NCBI GenBank assembly: GCA_016713005.1
Contig: JADJPY010000011.1
Span: 558,001 to 622,000, forward strand
Source of the DNA: Ramlibacter sp.
GTDB taxonomy: Bacteria; Pseudomonadota; Gammaproteobacteria; Burkholderiales; Burkholderiaceae_C
Length of the DNA stretch: 64,000 bases
Direction: 5' to 3'
Within the stretch, counting starts at the first letter, position 1, and the number at the start of each line of letters is the position of its first letter. The notes under the pieces were generated by a model. The model had not been told where the DNA came from. It searched no databases and saw only the letters and a program-made list of their open reading frames with translations. This document shows, piece after piece, positions 9,466-18,657 of this stretch. The position numbers were made by a program, and so were the translations under genes.

Positions 9466-10528
9466 ATGAAGGACTTCACCTACATCGGCAGGCCGGCCCG
9501 CGTCGTGTTCGGCGCCGGCAAGCTGCGCGAGCTCCCCGCGGAAGTGGAGCGGCTGGGTGCGCGCAAAGCGCTGGTGCTGTCAACTCCGGAGCGGCGCGCC
9601 GCGGCCGAACAGGTGGCGGCTCTGCTGGGCCCGCGCGCGGCCGGTGTGTTCGACAAGGCGACCATGCACGTGCCGATAGCGACGGCACGCGAAGCCTGCG
9701 AGTACGCCGCGCGGATCGGCGCTGACTGCGCCGTGGCGGTGGGCGGGGGTTCCACGATCGGCCTGGGCAAGGCGATCGCCCGCGAGTCCGCCGTGCCAAT
9801 CATCGCCGTGCCTACGACCTATGCCGGCTCCGAGATGACCAGCATCTATGGCATCACCGAGGCGGGCCTGAAGAAGACCGGGCGCGACGACCGGGTGCTG
9901 CCGCGCACCGTCATCTACGATCCCGAGCTGACCCTGACGCTGCCGGTGGGGCTGAGCATCACCAGCGGCATCAACGCCGTCGCGCACGCGGCGGAGGGCT
10001 GTACTCCGCGACCGGCAACCCCATCATCGATCTGATGGCACAGGAGGGCATCCGCGCGCTCGGCCTGGCGCTGCCGCGGCTGCGCACGGCGCCCGGCGAC
10101 ATCGGGGTGCGCGGCAACGCCCTCTACGGCGCCTGGCTGTGCGGCACGGTACTGAACTCGGTAGACATGGCGATCCACCACAAACCTATGCCACACCCTG
10201 GGCGGCAGCTTCAACCTGCCGCACGCGGAAACGCACACCATCGTGCTGCCGCACGCGTTGGCCTACAACGCCCCGGCGGCACCGGAGGCCATGCGTCGCA
10301 TCGCCGGTGCGCTGGAGGCGAGGAAGCGCGCCGCAGGCGGTCTTCGACCTGGCGAAGGACAATGGCGTGCCGGTGGCGCTGCGCGACATCGGCATGAAAG
10401 CCGATGACCTCGACCTGGCCTGTGAGCTCGCGCTGCAGAACCAGTACCCGAACCCGCGGCCGTTGGAGAAGGCGGCCATCCGCCAGCTGCTGCAAGATGC
10501 CTTCGAGGGCAACCGGCCCGCATCTTGA
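9466..10528 (+). pseudogene. Maleylacetate reductase (frameshifted)
   Basis: Joined across frames, the sequence is a full-length (~350-residue) iron-type alcohol dehydrogenase of the maleylacetate reductase group, which reduces maleylacetate to 3-oxoadipate with NAD(P)H. Diagnostic parts are VGGGSTIGLGKAIARES and VPTTYAGSEMTSIYGITE in the first frame, then GNPIIDLMAQEG, CHTLGGSFNLPHAETH and a C-terminal domain ending in EGNRPAS. Breaks occur near 10003 (one base missing), 10187 (one extra) and 10315. Each could be a sequencing error or a true mutation. It is the last enzyme needed to join sulfocatechol or hydroxyquinol pathways to 3-oxoadipate. Confidence 0.85.
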
Positions 10529-10577
10529 ACAATCGTCGCTTCAGAGAGTTCCTACTCTCCTAGAGTTCGACCTGCGT

Positions 10578-10835
10578 ATGCGCGAACCTCAACCAAGACA
10601 ACATCACCCAGGCGGTGATTGCCGGCCTGGTTGGCACTTCGCCAAATGCCACCTGCGGTCCTCACAAGCCTCTTGCAGCACTTGCACAGCTTTGCGCGCG
10701 AGTATCCTTCAGCGAGCAGGAGTGGGGAGCAGGGCATCCGGTTCCTGCAGCGCAGCCACCACTTGTGGGCGCCGGTGCGAACGTGCTGGTTATCGGCCGG
10801 TTTCAAAATGCTGAGAGGTTCGCGGCGGCATTGCT
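10578..10835 (+). pseudogene. Hydroxyquinol/catechol 1,2-dioxygenase N-terminal remnant
   Basis: Across frames the stretch reads NLNQDNITQAVIAGLVGTS, then LTSLLQHLHSFARE, SEQEWGAG, IRFLQRSHHLWA and VLVIGRF. This is the helical N-terminal dimerisation domain of intradiol hydroxyquinol 1,2-dioxygenases. The catalytic iron-binding half is missing, apparently cut away at the IS21 fragment that follows. It directly follows the broken maleylacetate reductase gene; this pair is the usual hydroxyquinol operon core. Confidence 0.7.
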
Positions 10836-10870
10836 GAAGCTGGCGCTGGCGGCGAGGGCGCGGTCGGGCT

Positions 10871-10985
10871 TCAGGCCTCGCCGTGAGCCTGTCCGCGGTA
10901 GCTCTTGCCCTCGATCAGAACGGTCTCGACGTGGTCCAGCAGGGCTGAGGTCAGCGTGCCGTCGGCGTTGAAGATGGGCCCATTG
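10871..10985 (-). pseudogene. IS21 family IstB C-terminal remnant
   Basis: On the minus strand the frame GPIFNADGTLTSALLDHVE continues to LIEGKSYRGQAHGEA and a stop at 10871. LTSALLDH followed by EGKSYR resembles the C-terminal end of IS21 IstB helper proteins. The rest of istB is absent. Confidence 0.45.
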
Positions 10986-11007
10986 CTGATATGCGTATTT
11001 CGGCCCA

Positions 11008-11110
11008 TTGTGACCGGCCGTTTCGGCATCGTGACCGGTGATTCCGGCGATCGTGACCGACCCTCCGTTTCGGATCATCGTGACCGACCATTTCGGCGAT
11101 CGTGACCGCC
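11008..11110. repeat. Five spaced GTGACC repeats (IS21-type terminal repeats)
   Basis: GTGACC occurs at 11010, 11031, 11053, 11080 and 11102, most copies inside a longer unit like TCGTGACCGACCATTTCGG. Spacing is 21-27 bases. Tandem copies of such a unit are typical of the multiple transposase-binding sites at the ends of IS21 family elements, and IS21-like gene scraps lie on both sides. Confidence 0.65.
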
Positions 11111-11227
11111 AAATCGGCGTCCCCTGAGGGGCTCTGACTTGCCGGTGGTGCTGCGTAGAGAACGCAAACCCGGGTGTCCTACCCTCGACGGTCTTTTCCC
11201 GTCAAGGCCCTGGATGCCACAAAACGA

Positions 11228-11460
11228 ATGTCTCTACGCATAATCAAGAATGTAATTCGCCTGAAGTGGCAGGCACAGCTCTCTCTCGAGCAGATCGCCT
11301 CCACCCTCGGGATCTCCAAGGAGGTGTTCGTCTCGGCGATGGACGCCTCCAGCTACGTCTTTGCCTGTGCGACACCGGCCCAGCGCCTGGACGACTGGAT
11401 CGAGCGCATGGTGCGGGCCCCGAGCTTCTACTCGGTGTGCCGCGTCGTGCTGGATTTTGT
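11228..11460 (+). pseudogene. IS21 family IstA remnant with internal deletion
   Basis: The N-terminal helix-turn-helix (LRIIKNVIRLKWQAQLSLEQ, then IASTLGISK) is joined directly to a piece from the catalytic domain (DASSYVFACATPAQRLDDWI). In intact IstA these are far apart, so the middle has been lost. After about 11460 the frame continues to 11584 with no recognisable transposase sequence. Confidence 0.6.
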
Positions 11461-11581
11461 TGCCGGCAACAAAATCAGGCACGATGTAGCGCACGGCTCT
11501 GCCGAAGTAGCGAAACGCCTGCTCGTGCAGCTGCGCCCCCTCCCTTCGACCGGACTTCCACACCATGAACCGCCCCGGAAT

Positions 11582-11675
11582 TGAACTGACCCCCAGAAGT
11601 TGGACGAACTTCAAGGGGTTTCATGAAGAAGTACCAAACAGAGTTCAAGCTCGAGGTCGTCAAGAGCTTTTTGGT
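11582..11675 (+). mobile_element. IS3 family left end with start of orfA
   Basis: TGAACTGACCCCCAGAAGTT is a typical IS3 terminal inverted repeat. An ATG at 11623 begins MKKYQTEFKLEVVKSFL, the usual start of an IS3-group OrfA. Similarity stops at about 11675, so only the left end remains. Confidence 0.7.
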
Positions 11676-11811
11676 GATCGGCGTCAACTATCTTGGCCGC
11701 GGGCGCATTGACTCAGCTTTTTTGCTACCCGTGCTGACCTGTTGCCTCACGTAGTCTGCTACCCCGTCGGAAGGGCCGGCGGGAGCACAACACGTGAAAA
11801 GGCGAGTCAGC

Positions 11812-11920
11812 ATGACAACACGCAAGGAGTTGATCGAAGGAGTCGGAGCGCGGTACCGCGGCTCGTCGGTGAGCGAGAGGACCAAGATCCTCGACGAGTT
11901 CGTTGCGATCACCGGACCAC
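11812..11920 (+). pseudogene. Transposase N-terminal fragment (integrase-core type)
   Basis: The stretch begins MTTRKELIEGVGARYRGSS and continues SERTKILDEFVAITG, like the N-terminus of an integrase-core transposase. After about residue 36 the frame stays open to 12282, but nothing recognisable follows. From 11930 to 12440 I see no supported gene. Around 12290-12360 there are loosely repeated CCTGCA/CAGGTG words without regular spacing. Confidence 0.4.
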
Positions 11921-12442
11921 CGCAAGCACGCTACGTGCGCGAGCACGACGACGTCGAGGGCCTTTTTGCAGCCTGCACGCACGTGCTGGGCAGGCTCTAT
12001 CGACGATACGGGTTTCAGTCATACGCACGGGACGTGCCACTGCCAGGCACATCCAAGGCGGGCATGACCGCGCTACTCGTGAAGCCGGTCGAGGCCAACC
12101 GTCAACCCCACTCCAGGTGCCTCGCCCTGAGCTGCGATGTGCCCATGGTGCTGGGAGAGCACGAAAAGTGGCTGGCGAGCGAAGTCCCTGGGGAATGTCC
12201 GGAGCGAGGAAAAGAGGAACGCCGCGGGCTCTGCACCTCGGGCGTCGGCATCCGAGCGGGCGCGAACGGCGCCGCCGCCTGAAGCCACCTGCGGAATCCT
12301 GCAGGTGACCTGCACGATTTCACAGGTGGTTGCATCCGACACCTGCCATTTCCTGCAGTGCACGGTTGGTTTCATTTAGGCCGATCCCCTACTCTGCCCT
12401 CAACCGCTCAGCCACCCCACGGGCGCACACGAGGAGATCAGC

Positions 12443-12777
12443 ATGCGAACCATCACCGCCATCCGGAGCCACGCCGCTTCCATCGGGGCCGCACCGGAAG
12501 ACACTGCCGCGAAGTTCACCCTGCCGGTGGAGACGCAAGCCGCCGAGGCTGCTGCGGCTCGCCTCGCCCTCCCCAGCTCGCGGCGCTGCAGCGCCAGCAC
12601 CCGCAGTGGATGGGCGCTTTCGACGACGCGGACACCGACACGGCGAGTGTGGCCACGCTGCTGGACCTGCTGAAATCCGCGCCATCGGAGTTCGCTTTCG
12701 GGCTGGTGTTCGGCAAGCTCACCCTGCGGGCTCAGATCGAGGCCATGGCGTGCGGTGGTGGCCGGCTGGCAAGCTGA
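12443..12777 (+). pseudogene. Unknown protein, frameshifted
   Basis: An ATG at 12443 follows GAGGAG and begins MRTITAIRSHAASIGAAPED. Near 12575 the reading moves to another frame that continues as LAALQRQHPQWMGAFDDADT and ends at 12777 with FGLVFGKLTLRAQIEAMA. The joined protein would be about 110 residues and soluble. I do not recognise the family. It lies at the edge of the accessory block and is convergent with the next gene. Confidence 0.4.
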
Positions 12778-12831
12778 ACTCGCGTTCACCAGCAGTGCCG
12801 CCGCGTGAGATCGCGCCGGCCGTAGAACTCC

Positions 12832-13489
12832 TCATCCCTGCCCGGACATCGGCAGGCAGCCTTCGAAGCCCACATAAGCCCTCTCCACCTGCTGCGGCGG
12901 AATTGAGGGCCCCTCCCCGAGGCGGTACAGCAGCCGCACGGCCAAGAATATCATCCCGTTGGAGTTGCGCAGCACCTGGTCGGCCAGTTGCGCGGGAAAG
13001 CCGACCTCCTTTGCGACGCAGCGGGTAAAGCCCTGCGTGGACGAAGGAGTTCATCGCCTGCCACGACACGGCGCGGATCTGCTGCAAGGGCATGACCAGC
13101 CCTGCCAGACCTGGCTGGGTGCCAAGCGCCGCCTCGAGCTCCTCCAGCATCAATTTTGCGCTGGCGGCGCGCTGCGCATCCGGGGTGAGTTCTGATGCGA
13201 TGCGCTGGGCCTCTCGATCAGACGCCGCGTAGAGGATCCAGGCCGCACGCAGCAACGCCTCGTACTGCACCCGCAACAAGGCACACGCCGCATTCCAGGT
13301 GCTGTGGGAAAGCAGGATCTGCAGGGCCTGGCCGTGCTCCAGGCTCAACTCACATGCCGCGGCCGCGGTGCGCGAACGAAGGTCCGCTCGCCGGGGGCCG
13401 AACCGCAGCGCCAGGGCCCAGAGATGGTCTGCGAAGAGGCCAGAGCGCTGGAGCAGGTGCTCCAGCCCGGCGGGGGTGGTGTCGGTCAC
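12832..13489 (-). pseudogene. Helical protein resembling DUF6988/DUF5677, frameshifted
   Basis: From the ATG at 13489 the protein is helical, with CELSLEHGQALQILLSHST and ALLRVQYEALLRAAWILYA. This pattern is typical of the DUF6988/DUF5677 group of unknown function; the assignment is by pattern only. After FVHAGLYPLRR the frame changes near 13015 (one extra base in AAAGGAGG). It continues as VGFPAQLADQVLRNSNGMI and ends at 12832 with CLPMSGQG. The joined length of about 218 residues looks complete, so a single correction would restore it. The stop is close to the previous gene on the other strand. Confidence 0.5.
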
Positions 13490-13536
13490 TGGGTGGTCGT
13501 GCAGAAGCGGGGCAGCTGCCGGCCCGGGTGGATGCC

Positions 13537-14550
13537 TCAGTGCGTCAGCTTTACCCGAATCCCGAACGAGGTCTTGTTCGCCTTGCTGACGCCGGTCAGA
13601 AAGTTCTCACCGATTTCGCGCTGCAGGAACAGCGACGGCTGGAATGCGGCGTTGGTGTCGTTCACGTCGAACAGGTTGTAATCCAGGCCGAGCTTCAGAT
13701 ACTTGTCCCGCCTCTTTTCGTTCCCATCCGGAACGCTGACGTCGTAGAACCTCCGCGCCAGGAGGCTGGTGGTGATGCTCTGGCTATTCGGGAGCGGCCA
13801 GTTCGCACTCACGACGACGCCAGCGTATGCGCTGCGCCACCATCCTTCCTGCGCTCCGCCTTCGGTGCGCCGGTGCCACAGGCCCGCCACGTGAGGCACG
13901 ATGCTGAACGTGCCCCGTGACAGAGGCGGCCAAAGTAGGTCCGCGTGCGCTCGAAACAGGGTGCCATCCTTGGTGCCATAGAGATCCGTCCGATGGATCC
14001 CCTGCAGGATGATCAACGGGATGAAGCCGCCAGCGGCACCAACTCCCCAGGGCTGCGTGACGACGCCGGCAGTGAGATCGCGGATGTCGTTCTTGGGTGT
14101 CGCAGTGGGGTCGCGCTGCCAGGACGCGCCAATGAACGGCTGGACCGGCAGAGTCGCCACGTCGCGCGCGTTCCAATATCCGAACAGGCCCACCTGCGCG
14201 AGCGAATGGTCTTCGCCGTCCTTATACAGGATGCTCAACGACGCGCCCTTGGCGCCCAGCTCTGATCCGCCGGGGTTCACAACCGCCGTGGAGCTGTCTC
14301 GCAGGAAAACTCTGAAGCCGTCGTTCTTCCGCTTTTCCTCCGCAACTTTTTGCGCCTGCAGACGCGTCCGTAGCGCTCCAGACTTCTCCCGCACGCAAGC
14401 ACCGAGAGCAGCGTCCCGCTCGCTTGCGCTCTGCGGTGCAGCTTTGTCCGCAAGCGCCTCGCATTCGCTCACGACCGCCGACCAATCCGCCTGCGCCCAG
14501 CTGCCAGTTGCAACGGCAAGTGCGCCCGCAGTCATGGCAATCCGCTTCAT
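13537..14550 (-). CDS. Secreted, probably outer-membrane beta-barrel protein of unknown function
   Basis: The 337-residue protein starts with a signal peptide (MKRIAMTAGALAVATGSWAQ). The ATG at 14550 is preceded by GGGGAG, which decides against a longer upstream frame. After a charged coiled region (residues ~60-95, LQAQKVAEEKRKN) the protein has repeated alternating hydrophobic strands, and it ends in SFGIRVKLTH. This looks like an outer-membrane barrel, although the final residue is not the usual aromatic. The family is not recognised. Unlike its neighbours it has no indel. It is divergent from the ATPase cassette that begins near 14740. Confidence 0.65.
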   Translation of the reverse strand: MKRIAMTAGALAVATGSWAQADWSAVVSECEALADKAAPQSASERDAALGACVREKSGALRTRLQAQKVAEEKRKNDGFRVFLRDSSTAVVNPGGSELGAKGASLSILYKDGEDHSLAQVGLFGYWNARDVATLPVQPFIGASWQRDPTATPKNDIRDLTAGVVTQPWGVGAAGGFIPLIILQGIHRTDLYGTKDGTLFRAHADLLWPPLSRGTFSIVPHVAGLWHRRTEGGAQEGWWRSAYAGVVVSANWPLPNSQSITTSLLARRFYDVSVPDGNEKRRDKYLKLGLDYNLFDVNDTNAAFQPSLFLQREIGENFLTGVSKANKTSFGIRVKLTH

Positions 14551-14582
14551 TGTGGCTCCCCTTCCGGCGGTGTGACTTTTGC

Positions 14583-14740
14583 TTTGGTGCAGGCGAGCCA
14601 GATCAAGTCGGCGATCGTCTGGGCTCCTGGAGCGCGTCAACGAGCAGGTGATCAACGATTTCGCCGTCGTGTTCTCGCTCAACCCCAAGCAGGTGATGGT
14701 CTTGAAGGACACGCTGCTTGACACCCAGGAGGCCCGTTGA
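14583..14740 (+). pseudogene. C-terminal fragment of an unknown protein upstream of the ATPase
   Basis: The frame reads LLERVNEQVINDFAVVFSLN and PKQVMVLKDTLLDTQEAR, with its stop overlapping the next ATG as TGATG. Upstream, a second frame (ASQIKSAIV) seems to supply the preceding part, so an indel near 14625 is likely. The N-terminus is missing. It would be the first member of the stop-start-overlapping cassette that follows. Confidence 0.35.
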
Positions 14741-15686
14741 TGAAACACGCCGTCATTCGCCGCGACGAAATGCTGAGCGCCGCCCTTGAACTGGGTGGCG
14801 AGCCGATCGACTTGGCCGACTACGCCACCACCGGGCTCATGGCCGTCGCCGTCGGACCCCGAGGCAACGGCAAGACCAATGCCGGCCTGGTGATCGCCGA
14901 GCAGCTGGCGGCGCAGGGCTGGGTCAGCGTGCTGATCGACCCTGAGCTGGAGCTGGAGTCCCTGTACGGCAAGGCCGTTGCGGACCCCGCGGCCCTAGAA
15001 GAGAGGGGCTCGCGGCGCGCGACCAGCCGATCCTGGTGGTCTGCGCCCGTGACGCCGGCGAGTTCGTCCCGTACGGCGAAGCGATCCTGCGCGCTTCCGA
15101 CGAGCACCGCCAACCCATCTTCGTGATGATCGATGAGGGGCAGCTGTTCAGTGCCACGAAGAAGCGCAAGGGCGAGGTCGGTGCCGCCTCCGACATCGTC
15201 AACGACTTCGTCGGCCGAGGCCGCAAGCGTGCACTGGACGTATTCATCACTGCGCTGCGCTACACGGGCACCCTGCACCGCTCGATCTTCAGCAACAAAA
15301 ACCTCTCGCTGATCGGATGTCAGGAAGACCCGACGGTGTGGTCCGCCCTTGCTCCCCAGTTCAAGGCCTCCCGCATCGAGTTCACGGATCTGAATGGCCT
15401 TGCGCCGGGCGAGTTCTTCTGCTTCAGCCGGCGCGGCGTCGAAAAGGTGAAGATGCCCATGGCCGGCGCGCTGCGCAAGGTCGCTCCGCGAGCGAAGGCC
15501 GTGCGCCGCGCGCTGCCGGCGAACTTCCGCCAATGGGACATGGCCATGCGGGAGATCGACACGCCGCGGCTGCATGCCCTCGCCGATCCCGAGCTGGTGG
15601 GCTTGCTCGGAGCTGTTGCCGGCCTGTCCTCCCAGCAGATGACCACCGGCATTACCGCGCTCGAAGACGAACTGGCGGGGCGGTGA
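14740..15686 (+). pseudogene. P-loop ATPase (HerA/DUF87-like), frameshifted
   Basis: The N-terminal frame carries a Walker A motif (GPRGNGKTNAG, about residues 40-50). After a break near 15000 (a duplicated AG in GAAGAGAGGGG) the second frame carries Walker B (IFVMIDEGQLF) and sensor-like STGTLHR/SNKNLSLIGCQ regions. Joined, it is about 315 residues and resembles HerA/FtsK-type DNA-pumping or transposon-helper ATPases. The ATG at 14740 overlaps the upstream stop and its own stop overlaps the next ATG (TGATG), so it belongs to a tightly coupled cassette. Its partner is a multi-helix-turn-helix protein. The exact role is unknown. Confidence 0.6.
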
Positions 15687-17606
15687 TGGCTGCTGCAACC
15701 CATGGTGCCGCCCGCATGGAGCCGTGGCAGGCCTTCGTGCTGGAGCACGGCTTTCGTGCCCCCCTGCCCCACCTGGCGCACCTGCTCGGACAGCCGGAGC
15801 AGAACATCGCACGGTTGCGCGCTACCGGCGCCGTCCGCCGGCTGGCGCAGCCCAAGCCCTATGGCGAGCTGTTCGCGCTCTGGCACGGCCGCTCGCCCAG
15901 CGACAACGAGTGGCCCAGGCCACGGCAGTGGGCGGGGCGCGGAGAGTACGAATGGCTGCCGCCCGAACTGGCATTGCTGGCCAGCCTGGTGGGCCAGGTG
16001 GACGTGCACAACATCGCCGCGACCCTGACCGCGAGACTGCAGGGTCTCACCGGGGACCCGTCGGCGAAGCGCACGAGACAGGCCGTGGTCGTTCGGATGC
16101 AACGCATCGGGCTGCAGACCAGCGACGTGGTGGGCGGCATTACCACCACGCAGGCGGCCAAGGAGATCGGCAGCCTGGCGACCGTTCAGCAGGCGATAGA
16201 CAGCAAGCAGCTGGCGGCCCGTCGTGTCGGCAGGCTCTGGGTCATCCCACACGAAGCCTGGGCAAAGTGGAAAGAAGGCCGGACCTTCCCGCCCAAAGGC
16301 TTCGTGCTGCTGGCCTCCCTCCGTGAGCCACTCGCAATTCGCAGCGACAAGCTCTCCGAATTCGCTCGCATGGGGTACGTTCCGACTGCGGTGCGCTGCA
16401 ACCCCTATGGAAGGGGGCCAAACGCGCAGTTTGGCACCTGGTACATCGCCCCAGCCGCCGCCAAGGAACTCCTTGCGGCCCGTCGGGCTGGCAAACCGAT
16501 GCCCTGGCACGGCAAGCCTTTGATGGACAACCTCAAGGTGACGTTCAAGCTGTGGGAAGAGCGCAGGCACCCGAAGGATTGCCAGACCTGCGCTTCGATC
16601 TGGGGCAAGCCTGGCGCCCCAGTCGATTTCGACGACTACGTGCGCCGGTACCCGAGCCTGGCACATGGTGCCAAGCGCCATCTGACCCTCCCCTGGACGC
16701 CTGGGCTCACGGTCGAACAGGTCGCAAAGCAGGCGCGGCGCACCAGGTCTGAGGTGCTGCGCCACGCGCAACGGAGCGCTGGCCTTCACGCAGCACAAAG
16801 GCCGCAAGTACGTCACCCAGACGGATGCAACCCGCTGGATCGCCCGGCATTGCCCCAGTGGTGACGGCGCCCGGTCTTGGGTTTCGTTGGAGACGGCGCG
16901 CAAGCTGTACCTGTTCACACTGGCCGAGCTGCGAACGCACATCGCGCAGGGCCGCCTGCAGGCGAAGACCGGCACGGCCGGAGCAATGAGAGGCATCGAG
17001 TATGTGTCGCGCCAGCAATGCGCGCAGATCCGGGAGAAAGAAGGGTTCACCCACGAAGCGGCAGCCCGCCGGCTCGGCATCACCGTCGCGCGTCTGCGGC
17101 CGCTGCTGGCGGGTGTCCAGTGGCGAGAGGCGCCGCTGATTCCTCTGGCGACCGTCCAGGCGGTCAAGAAGCGGCTGGAGTCTCGCGAGGGGCACGACGT
17201 GCAGGAGGCTGCGGCCGCACTCGGCGTGCCGCCGCAGTGGGTGGAAGATCGGATCAACGACGGCACCGTGCGCGTGAGCAGGGCGAAGTGGGATCGCCGC
17301 CGGCGCTACCTCACCGCTCCCATGTTGGAGCGGCTGCGCACAGCCCTGGCCGCGGGTGAAACCGGCGCCCCGGAAAGCGGGAATTCCGACCTCGGACTCG
17401 GCAAGGCCGCTTTGGACGCCGGAGTGTCGGCCGCAACCCTGGTGCGGTGGGCTGAGGCCGGCGAGGTGGCGCGCTACGAGACCCCGCGCGGCTGGAGGTA
17501 TCCGCGCCAGTCGCTGCGCGCGCGCGCGCGTAGCTACTGGGCCAACGTGCGCTTCCACCGCGCGCAGCCGCCGGCCTGGCTGACGGCGGACAGGAGTACC
17601 GGCTGA
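15686..17606 (+). pseudogene. Large protein with about five tandem helix-turn-helix units, frameshifted
   Basis: The joined product is about 640 residues. Successive units resemble MerR/excisionase-type DNA-binding modules: TTTQAAKEIGSLATVQQAID, SLETARKLYLFTLAELRTHI, THEAAARRLGITVARLRPLL, VQEAAAALGVPPQWVEDRI and GLGKAALDAGVSAATLVRWA. A Cys pair (DCQTCASIWG) lies before them. One extra base near 16768 shifts the frame after SEVLRHA; the next frame resumes as NGALAFTQHKGRKYV. Both ends overlap neighbours as TGATG. The design suggests a protein that reads a long or repeated DNA site, perhaps for a mobile element. I do not recognise a named family. Confidence 0.55.
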
Positions 17607-18094
17607 TGGCGGGCGCCGCCCTTACCACTCCGCAGCGCAACACCCTGCTGGATGCGCTGCGGGCGCATCCTCGCCTTCTGGAGGTGAGGGACGCGCGGGT
17701 TGCACAGCGTCTGCACGAGGTGGGGATGCTGCAGCTGGTCGACCCCACGCCGCCCGTGCGGCGCTTCCAGCTCACCCCCGCCGGTCTGGAACGCGCCACT
17801 AAGCTTGCCGCACGGCGCATGGCGGACCACCTGGGACACGTGCCGTCTCGGGGCGCTGCTGGACCTGCGGCCGCCATGGCCGTCTCGGCCGCGGCCGCTC
17901 CTGCACGGGCCAACCGCCAGGCTGGCCCTTCCCTGTCACGGCACATTGCTGGGCAGCTCAGCCCGCACGGGCGGAATAAGCTCGCCTGCCGGAGAACACC
18001 GAATGAACAACGAAACCCGGATGTGGCTGGAGCAGATGCGGCTCGCCAATCCCGGCTGGCGGGTCCAGCTCGGCCGCAATGCGCAGCCCGGTGA
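17606..18094 (+). CDS. Small winged-helix-like protein of unknown function
   Basis: The ATG at 17606 overlaps the preceding stop (TGATG). The first ~75 residues are compact (ALTTPQRNTLLDALRAHPRL, then RVAQRLHEVGMLQLV and RFQLTPAGLERATKLA), like a winged helix ending in a TPAG wing as seen in small phage or element regulators. Residues after ~80 are low-complexity Ala/Arg-rich and overlap the next gene by 92 bases. The true stop may therefore be earlier, with the tail a product of an indel. It is the last member of the coupled cassette. Confidence 0.45.
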   Translation: MAGAALTTPQRNTLLDALRAHPRLLEVRDARVAQRLHEVGMLQLVDPTPPVRRFQLTPAGLERATKLAARRMADHLGHVPSRGAAGPAAAMAVSAAAAPARANRQAGPSLSRHIAGQLSPHGRNKLACRRTPNEQRNPDVAGADAARQSRLAGPARPQCAAR

Positions 18095-18656
18095 GGGCGC
18101 CTTTGCCTTCGACTGCTACCTGTACATGGTGGACACCTCCACCGGCTGGATCGCCTGCGCCACGATGTCGCAGGCGGAGATGCGCCGCCTGCAGGTTCGG
18201 GCAGGGGCTGACGCCACGATCTGGGCGTACTGCGTGAATGCATGCGCCTCGGCCATCGTCCAGGCTGGCGCGAGCGACGCTCCCCCCGAGTCGCCGGACG
18301 CGGAGGTCTGCACCGCCTTGGCGGTCTGTTCCCTCGCGCAGACCCGGACCTGGCAGCTGGTACAGGAGCAGGCGGGCGGCTCCCTCGCAGGGCACTGGAT
18401 CTATGCGGTGTACAAGCTGCAGTCGCACGGCCAGTACCTGGGTCGCCCCGCCTTCGTCTCGAAGCCGCGGCCGGGCCTGATGGAGCCAGAGGATCTGCGG
18501 AGTATTGTGCGCAGCATTGTGGCCAGCGACCTGGGCAACCCGGCCTCCAACGTCGGACGCGAAGTTGCCCGCAGCGGCGGGGCCGTCCTCTGCGATTGGT
18601 GCGACCCTGCCAACCCACGGCCGCAGGAGCGGCCGCGAGGACCGAGCGCGGGTTGA
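18003..18656 (+). CDS. Unknown soluble protein
   Basis: The ATG at 18003 follows GGAG (CCGGAGAACACCGA). The 217-residue product has no signal peptide or membrane segment. It contains CYLYMVDTSTGWIACATMSQ and a C-terminal CDWCDPANPRPQ that could hold a metal, but no known domain is visible. Base composition matches its neighbours. It is convergent with the next gene, whose stop lies two bases away. Confidence 0.55.
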   Translation: MNNETRMWLEQMRLANPGWRVQLGRNAQPGEGAFAFDCYLYMVDTSTGWIACATMSQAEMRRLQVRAGADATIWAYCVNACASAIVQAGASDAPPESPDAEVCTALAVCSLAQTRTWQLVQEQAGGSLAGHWIYAVYKLQSHGQYLGRPAFVSKPRPGLMEPEDLRSIVRSIVASDLGNPASNVGREVARSGGAVLCDWCDPANPRPQERPRGPSAG

Positions 18657-18657
18657 C

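Noticed and set aside
12290..12360. Possible CRISPR-like or iteron repeats (CCTGCA, CAGGTG words)
   Set aside because: Words are short, unequally spaced and few; no repeat-spacer structure.
15320..17266. A 648-residue open frame on the minus strand
   Set aside because: It mirrors the ATPase and multi-helix-turn-helix genes. It has no motif and is typical of GC-rich antisense frames.
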